From the NCBI RefSeq assembly GCF_015477355.1, contig NZ_JADLRJ010000001.1:1364001-1428000 (forward strand): DNA of 64,000 nucleotides, written 5' to 3'. This DNA comes from Nocardia blacklockiae. Its GTDB lineage: Bacteria > Actinomycetota > Actinomycetes > Mycobacteriales > Mycobacteriaceae. The stretch's first letter is position 1. Each line of letters starts with the position of its first letter. Below, piece after piece: positions 31,601-40,600 of this stretch. The notes under the pieces are model-generated. The model was not told the DNA's origin. It searched no databases and worked only from the letters and a program-made list of their open reading frames with translations. Made by a program: the position numbers and the translations under genes.

Positions 31601-34600
31601 CTCCGGGTAGAAACGCCGCATGAAAGCCGCGGCTACCCGCTCGGTCGCTTCCAGCGCCTCGAGGGCGCGTTGTGCCTGCTCCCGGGTGACCTGGAAAGCC
31701 TTGGTGCGCGCGATGGTGGCGCGTTCGCGCGGCGCCCACTGGGTCACGCTCAGGCCGACGTGCGCGGCCAATTCCTTCTGTGTCATCTTCCGACGCAGGC
31801 GCGCGGCCACGATCCAGGAGTTGGGAAGGGAGAACATCGGATCTGCGGGATCGGGCAGATCGTCGATCTCCGCGGTGGTCGCCTCGCGCAATACCGCCTC
31901 GGCAATGTCCTCGGGCACCGCCAGGGCCTCGAGGATTCGCACCATCATCTCGCGGGTCGGCCTGATGCCGCGCTCGAACGACCCGAGGTAGCTGGCCGAC
32001 CCAGGAATACCCATGCGGACAGCCAAATCCTTCTGCGAGATACCCAGGGCTTCGCGCGCGGCTCTGAGCCATTGGCCGAAAGGCTTGACCTCGGCGGGGT
32101 TCGGCCACGCTGTCGCATGCCGAGGCGAGTCACCCGGCTCCGGTGCGGAATCCGTCGGTCGGCCGCCGATCAAGTCGCGGGGATACTCCGAGCCGTACGT
32201 GGCGGGGTCTGCGGGCGCGGCTTCGCCGGTGAGTATGCCGGTGAGCCAGTCGGCGAAGTCGGATTGGCTCCGCGCCATCGCTTGGAAATCGACGTCATGG
32301 GGTAGGCCCCGCGGGTGGCCCGACACGAAGGTGAGCACCGACCCTGCGAAGGTCCGGATGGTCGCGTCACTGCCTCTCGACATGAGCGGCGCCTGATACA
32401 GCAGGTACACCGCGTCGGCGAAACGCCGCAGCGCGTCGACCGAGATATTCGCCGACCTCTGCTCGGCGAATTCGGCTAGGACGACAAGTGCGGCATCGAA
32501 GATCACCCGTTGATCGGCAGGCCATGCGGTCTCGATCACGAATCGGCCGTCGGCGAGCGCGCTCAGACTGTTGCCGTCGACCCGGGTACCGTCGGGCAGC
32601 CGCACCGTGTTCCGCAGCGTCGCCTCTCCCGGCGCCTCCGCGTCCAGCCGCGCCCGGATCACGCGGCCGATGGCCTCGGCGGTGGCGAGCGCCGGTGTGC
32701 CGACGGGGCGGCCCACCTGGTCCAAGTTCGGTGAGTCGACGCCGATCCGGGTCCGGAAGTGGGTGGGATGGTTCTCCTCGTACTCGCCGATCGCACCCGG
32801 GTCACGCTCGATCGCCCACACCTGCCGCAGGTAACGCTGGTGCGAAACCCAGAAGTACACCTGTGCGAGCACTCTGCGCCGGGCGCTCGGTGTCGCCGCC
32901 GCCTCCCACCGGCTGACCAGCTTGCCCAGACCGCGGTTCGCCACGGACGCCTGCCACAGCGCGAACAACCGCAACCGGGCGAGGACGTCCGGATCGTCGG
33001 TGCGCGTCCGCATACCCGGCAGCGGGAAATGGTCGGCGCGTAGCGGCCCGCGCCCGGCTCGCACCGCTTCGCTCACCGAATGTACGTCGTCAGCGAAATT
33101 TCCCTCGCCCAGCGAGGTTTCGTCGTTCCGCGGCCGGCTGCCGATGTTGTCGCTGTCGGGCACCATCTCGGCAGCGGCTTCGGGGTAGAAGCGGCGCAGA
33201 AACGCGTCGGCGACTCTTTGCGTGGCGCCCAGGGCTTCCAGCGCGCGCTGTGCCTGCTCCAGGGTGATCTGGAACGCTTTGGTTCGTGGGTTCGTGGCGC
33301 GTTCCCGCGGCGCCCACTGGGTCACGCTCAGGCCGACGTGCGCGGCCAATACCTTCTGCGGCATCTTGCGGCGCAGGCGTGCTGCCACGATCCAGGCATT
33401 CGGAATCCGGAACGTCGGATCGGCGGGATCGGGCAGCTCGTCGATCTCCGCGATCAGCTCCTCGCGAAGGACTCCCTCGGCGATGTCGTCGGGTACTCCC
33501 AGTGCCCGGAAAATGCGCAGCATCATGTCGCGGGTCGGTCGGATGCCGCGCTCGAACGAGCCGAGATAGCTGCCCGAACCCGGCACGTCCATGCGTGCGG
33601 CCAATTCCTTCTGCGAGATACCCAGGGCCTCGCGGGCGGCGCGCAGCCATGGGCCGAAAGGCTTGACCTCGGCGGGGTTCGGCCACGCTATCGGCTTCGG
33701 AGTCTGGTCGGGCGTGGAATCCGTTGGGCGGCCGCCGATGTGGGTGCCGTCCTGGTCCGGATGCGCAAGGTCCGCGTGCTGTGCGAAGGTGCGGGCGACC
33801 TCGGCGGTGTCCGGGTGCCAGTCGGCGTTGCCGGAGTCGGCTACCCAGCGGGTCATGCGCCGGTGCAGTTCGGCGAAGACGGGGGCGACCTGGTCGGGTT
33901 CGGCGCCCGGATGCGGGTCGCGATAGCGGACGGTGACGCGCTCGCCCTGCCGCCGCACGACGACCTCGAGGTGGCCGGGTTCGCGGCGCAGCGGGGCGAG
34001 GGTCAGCGGTATGCGTATTTCGTTGTCGCTCAGCGTGATGTTCTCGCGGTCGGGCTTCACCCAGAATCCGTCGCCGTAACTCGCGAACAGTGCCTCGACG
34101 CTGTGGTCGAAACCGGTCGCGGCCATGTCGAAAAGATGCGATATCGGCGGCGGGTCGCCTCGCCACAGCCTGCCCTGGCTCTCGTTGTCGAAAGTGCTGT
34201 CGTCGAGGCGCATTCCGCCGCGGACCAGCACATCACGCAATTGGGCGGTACCCATCGGGTCGAAGATCTCGCGGACCCGGTAGGGGCGCACCGGCCCGTG
34301 CGGTTGCCCGGAATCGTCGGTGGCCAGCGTGCCCCATCCGGCAAGCTCGTCCCCCATGACCGACATCAGCCGCAGCAGCGAGTCGTGGCCGTCGGCGGCC
34401 ATCATGCGTCCCCACCGGTCCATCACGAACGGGATGTCGCGCGACCCGGTGGTCAGGCGTTCCACCGACGCGCCACCCGGCGTGACGAAACGGCCGGCGT
34501 TCACCCCCACGGCCCGCACGCGGGTTTCGGGGAATCGCGCGTTGGCGCCGGCGAAGAGATCCCCGGACGTGAGGCGATGCGCCGTATAGGTAGACCGGAG

Positions 34601-37600
34601 CGATCTCGGCGTCTCGGAGCCCTGCCAAGCCAGGACGTCGAGTTCGTCCACGGCACGCTGGAACAGCTGCGGGAGACGGGGATTCGCCGCGAGCCCTTGC
34701 AGTGCGGCGGTCCGCATGGCTGAGGCGGTCGCGCCGCCCGCGTCCGCGATCGCCCGATGGATGTCCATGCGCAGCTGATACAGCGACAGTCCCAGCGCCG
34801 CGGCGTGCGTGCCGGGCCCGAGGCGATCCGCCGCGGCCGCCACCGCGTGGTCCGCGTCGCGCAGCACGGCCAGAGCGCGGTCGGCGTCGCGGGTGTGGGT
34901 CAGGAAATACAGCGCCGCACGATAGGCCAGGGGTACGTATCGCCACGCCGCCTCGCCGAAGACCCGGTCCGAGCTGGTGTCGGCCGCGTCGAATTCGGCT
35001 GCGCGCGAAGGTAGTTCGCGCAGCGCGTGCATCAGTTCCGGCCCCAAGCCGCGGCCCCGGCTCGCGATCAGGTGCTCGTCGGCGAGTCTCGCCCAGTCCG
35101 CCGCATCGACGATGTGCCCGGCGTCGAGTTCCGCGGCGGCGACCACACGCTCCGGGAATCGGGTCAGTGCGTCGAGATCGCCGGGCACGGCACGTCCTGC
35201 GGGATCATGGAGCGCTCCGACGACGTCGAACACGTCGGCCGCGGCCGCCGCCACCGCGGCCGCCGCCCCGGTATCGCCGCGGCTGATCCGCCGCCACTGT
35301 TCGGCAGCCAAGGCGACCTGCACCCGCGCCGTGCCGACCGCCGCCTCGACGGACGGGGGCTGCCCGCGCCGCACCGCGCCAATACATGCAGAGGTTTCGT
35401 TGTGGGTGTCGGCGAGGTGGGTCCGCAAGACGTCGTCCGACAGGCGAGTTGCCCAGTGTGCCAGTTCCTCTCGCGGCGCGCGCACGGCGTCCGGTCGGTT
35501 CGGCGCGTCCGGAGCCTCGTCGCGCTCCCGCTCAGCGGCGTCCGTTTTCGGCGTCTGCGGACCGCTCAGACCCGCGATGATCCTCGAGATGTCGCCCGGT
35601 GCGCGCATCACGGGCTCGATAACCTTGGGGTCGGCCGGCCGCGGGGCCGGCGCGGGAACGCGGGGAACCTCGTCCACCGTGACCGACGTCCGGTCCAGAA
35701 TCACCCAGACCTCACCGTAGTGTCCCCCCGGATCGACCGCGTGGTAGCCGGAGTAGCCCATCGCGGCCGCGAACCGGCCCGTGTCCGCGAGCACCGTTCT
35801 GCGGTGGCCGAGGTACTCCTCTCGGGCGAGCACCTCGGGCCGTCGCGGACGTGCGGCCAGGTCTTCCAGTTCGGCATCGATGGCGTCGAGTTCGACGCGC
35901 TGTTCGGCGCGCACGCGGCTGAAATCCACGGCACGGGCGAGGGATTCGGGCCTCATCACCATGCGGAGCACGCGCTCCGGGATGTCGTCGGCGTACTCCA
36001 GCGCAGATTTTCTGCTGGTGGTGACGTAGGTGCCGTTGCCGTGATCGGCGCCTTGCCACCGTCCGGGGAAATAAGGGCCGGTTCGGAACAGTTCCACGTG
36101 CTCCGCCGCGCTTACTCCGCGGAAGAATTGGCGGCCGCCCGCGGCGATCAGCTCATCGAGTTCGTTCCCCGCCGCGACGACCGGCAACCCGTCGAACCCT
36201 CGCTGCCTGCAGATCTCGCCGAGCGCGGGATCGGTGGACCACTCGTCTCCGCGAACCATGGGCGCGATTGCGGCATAGTCCAATTCGTCCAAGGGACTAC
36301 TGCCGATGGCGCCCTCGGCGCCGATATCGGCGTCGAGGTTTCCGGTGTCGGAGTGTGGGCGGCTGCCGACACTGCCGGAGCCCTCGGCTCGGCCCTTGGC
36401 TCTCCATTCGGCCCAGACCGCTTTCCACGTCGACGCGGTCGCTCCGGCCCGAAACAGGTCGGCGAGCAGGTCGGGAAGAACAACTTTTCGCTTGTCGGCG
36501 AGCCGCCCGATGTTGAGGACGACCTGGCGGGCGCTGCGTGCGGCGGACGCTTCATTCTGTCCACGCCGCTGGTAGTCCCCATAACATTCGATGACGAATT
36601 TTCGAGCGTCGCGCAGGATCGCCGGGTCGCGATCGGTAGGCGTTATCAAGGCGAGAGCATCGCGCAGTTCCCTCGGCATTCGAGGGACTTCGTGGGCGGT
36701 TTCGCCAGGATCCGGTGTGCCCGACGGCTTACTGCCGCTGAACGCGGGTTCGAGCACGCTCTTGTATATCTCCTCGATCTCGCGCGACAAATCCTCGGGC
36801 ACCGAGACCTGCTGGTCGATGGTTTCCTCGGGAGGCATGCCACGCACGACCGTCTCGGTGACCAGATCGCCCTCCGCGTCGAAATCTATTGTCTGGAAGA
36901 GGTGTTCGGACTCCGGGAGGCGGTTGAGATACTTCTGCTGTTCGCGCCGCCATTTGTCGAATTTCACGGCCTTGTTGAGCAGGGTGCGGCGGTCGGCCAG
37001 GTCCATGGCGTCGAAATCGTCGGCGGTTCTGCCGTCGCGGGAGGCCGCGAGGTCGACCACGACCAGGTTCGGCTTTTCGCCGGGTTTGCTGTCGTTGACC
37101 AGCACCACCAGGTGGTTGTCGGCGTCGCCGCTGCCTTGTTTCTCGGTGTTCTTCCATTTGTAGACCAGGACCTGCGCGCCGCCGGGGCGGTTCTTCAGCG
37201 ATTCGACGGCGTCGTCCAGCGAGCGTGAGTATTTCGCCGAGCCGCCGCGGAACGACGTCCGCACGGTGTCCCAGCTGTGGCCGCGCAGCGGGATGCCGCC
37301 GGACGGCATGATGAACTGGTCGGCGTTGTTCTCGCACAGCACGCGCATGGCGGTCACACCGTTGTTGACGCAGCTGTTGGGGCTGCGCCGGTGTATTTCG
37401 GTCACCAGGTCGAGCAGGGCGGTGGTGGCCAGGTAGAGCGATGCCGCGGCGACCACCTCGTCGGCGTCGGCACGGTGGGATACGGGGTCGGCGGGAGTGC
37501 CGGTGCTTTCCTCGAGCAGGCGCCGAGAGATGGCCTCGCCCAACACATCCCGTGCCGTGGCGGGGGTGATGCCGGAGATCGGGACGGCCGGGTCTCGGGT

Positions 37601-40600
37601 CGCGTCGTCGTCGCGTGCGCGGACCGCGTCTTCATCGAGAGCGCGGGCCAGCTCGAGTTGGGCGGCGGTGGCCGCGGCGCCGAGATGACGCATTCCCTCC
37701 GCGCCCTCGATGGCCGCGGGGTCCAGGCCGAGCGTTTCGGCCAGCCGGTCGCGCAGCGGCGTGAGTCGCGCGAGGGCCTGCTCATCGGTGAACAGGGCGT
37801 ACTGGACGGCTTTTCCGGGCGCGGTCGAGTCGAGGTACTGGCGCAGCGTCTCGGCGGCCGAGGGCGGGAGATTCGCCTGTGCGAGCAGTCCGGTCAGTGC
37901 GCCTGTGCGGGTACCGGACTCGTCGAGCGCGGTGTCCCGGGCCAGGCTCGGGTCGAGCGCGTCCTCCCGGGCCAGGCTCGGGTCTTGCGCGTCCTCCCGG
38001 TTCAGCGCGTCGTTGCGGTTCGGCGCGTCCGCACGGTCGCGCGTCTCCGCACGGGCGACGGTGTCGCGGCCGAGCGTTTCGTTCTGCGCGGGTGCGGTGT
38101 TCGGGCCCCGCGCAGCGTCTTCGTCGAGCGCCGTCGCGAGCGCCGTCGCGAGCGCCGTCGCGGTCGAGGGCTGAATGCCCAGCAGCGTGGCGAGCCGTCG
38201 GGAGCGGTCGGCGAGGGTGTCGGGTTGGTCCGGATCGCTTGGCGCCCAGGCGGTCTGCGGGCCGAGTACGGCGGACGAGTTGACGAGGGGCGCATAGGTT
38301 CGGACGAAATCGGTGGTGGCGTGGTGGAGGGCGCGCTTCTGCAGCTCGGGCACCAGCGAGCCGAGCTTCTCGCCCGCCTCGATGACCTGGTCGTGCGTGG
38401 CGGGGGTGGGATCGGCGCGGTGCGCGGCGACGGCATCCTGGTAGGTGATCACCGCCTCGCGGACCCCGCGCAGGTGCATGGCCTGGCGGATCAACGCGTC
38501 CTGCGGCGACATCAACGCCTGTGCCGTACCGAATTTGCCGTTGCGGGCGGTGCGGTTCTTGGCCTGGTCGTAGATGTACTTCTGTTCGGGGACCTCGGTC
38601 ATCCAGACGTGCATGCCGCCCTTGGCCTCGACCGCCTCGGACACCGAGATGTCCACGCCGCGCTGGCCCTGGCGGTTGATCACCAGGATCTTACCCTGCT
38701 CGCCGGCGGCGTCGAAGACCTCCTGCAGCTTGCTTTCCCAGTCCGCGCCCCACTTGGCGATCCGGTCGGCGTCGACCGCCTCGATCGCCTCGCGCGGCAG
38801 CCCCGCCCGCAGCAGCGCCTTGACCTGCTTGTCCACCAGATCGTTGCGGTGACACAGGATTTCCTGGAAGCGACCCTGCCCGTCCGCCCACATCTCGTGC
38901 GCGTACCCGGCCAGCGCGTTCAGTTTGGCCCTGGTGTTCTCGTGCACGTCGGGCTGGCCCTCCACCAGCCGCGACGGATTGAACGGATCGATCGCGTGCG
39001 GCTCGTTCAGCCCGTACACGGTCTTGAGCACATGGCCGAGGTCGGTCAGCGTGCCCGAGGCGCCGGTGATGTGGTCGAAGAACCGTTTCGTGCCATAGAT
39101 TTCCGCCGCGGTGATGCTCTTGGCCGAATCGGTGTCCGCCCGCACCTCGATGCCGTGCTGCTCGGGGTTCATCCCGATCGCCTCGGCGGCGCGAATCTCC
39201 TTGGCTTCCACCGCTTGTGCCAGGCTCGCCTTGCCTTCCTCGGCGCTCCACCGCGATTCGCTCGAGGTCTTGGTGTTGCGTTGCAGACCGTGCTCGCTCT
39301 GGTCGACGATGACGATCTTGCCTTGGTCCATCACGTAGTGGGTCTTGTTGCGCGTGGTGAACTCCGCGGCGGCGGCCATCTCGAGCCGCGAGTTCCCCAT
39401 CCCCTCCAACCACCGCTGACCGCCCGGCAGCGCCTCGACCTTCGCCCGGCCCGCGGGCGTCAGCGCCGCCTGACCGTCGTACCAGTACTCCGTCCCGACC
39501 TCCCAGGTGCCGTCGGGCAGTTGCACGTCGACTTCCTCGGCGAGTTGCTTGAGGCCGAAATCCTCGTGTGAGAGATGGCCTTTCGCGAGCGCGTCGGCGA
39601 GGAAGTCGTGGGCGGCGAACACCTCGCGCGCGGTCGCCTCGGGCGCGCCGCCCGGGGCCGACTCGGCGCGGATGAAGGTCTTCTCGCCGCGGTCGACGAT
39701 GGCGTCCATCTCGTCGATCACCGCGCGGCGCGGCGGTGTGTGCCCGGCGTTGCACAGGTGCCCGACCGTCTCGCCGGTGGCTACGACGATCGTGGGGCGG
39801 CCCGGCGTCAGCTTGCCGAATCCGGTCTGCTGGTCGGCACGCACCACGTCGATCCCGTAGCGGCTCACCACCTTCCGGTATTCGGTGAACTCCCGGTGCG
39901 CCAACCCGTCCGCGGTCGTCACCAGCAGCACCGAACCGTGGCGGACCGCCTGGTGCAGCGAATACGACATGAACATCAGCGTCTTGCCCTGACCCGGCTT
40001 CATCTCCACCGGCTGGTGGTCCATCTCGAACCCGCCCTCCAACTGCCGGTCCCGCAGCACCATCCCCCCGGACGCCTGATCGGCGGTCTGCCGCCGGATG
40101 ATCTCTATTCCCGCGATCAGAGATTCGTGCGCGTCCTCGTGGAACAACCCGGCCTGCAACACCTCGTCCGGCAGATTCGACAGCTTCAGCGCCTCCGGGA
40201 CGTCGTCGCCCGACCGCGCGTGGAAATCGGCCAGCACCTCCTCGGCCCGACCACGAGAATCCGCCGCCGCGGTCCCGTCGGACTCTCCGGTTCGCTGTCC
40301 GGTCCCCGGCGCGTCGTCTTCCCCTGTGACACTGCGGTTCTCGTCGCCCGGGTGTTGTGTACCCGTCGCGCCGTCCTCTGTCGCGGCACCGTCGGCGGGA
40401 TCCGCGTGCTCCCCGCGGTGCCCGCTGTGTGCGCCGTCCTGCGCGGCGGCATCCTCACCGTCGCGCGCACCGTGGTCGGCACCGGCCTCCAGCTCCTCAC
40501 CCTCCGGCCGTTGCTCGGCCCGGACACCTTCTCCCGCAACCGAACCCGGTTCCTCACCGCCGTCGCGCCGCTCCCCGGACATCACACCGTCCGCCCCAAC

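Noticed and set aside
13697-36739. Junction motifs as inteins or a CRISPR-like array
   Set aside because: The repeats are only about 15 bases, encode a protein motif with variable third positions, and are hundreds to thousands of bases apart. No intein splicing blocks are present.
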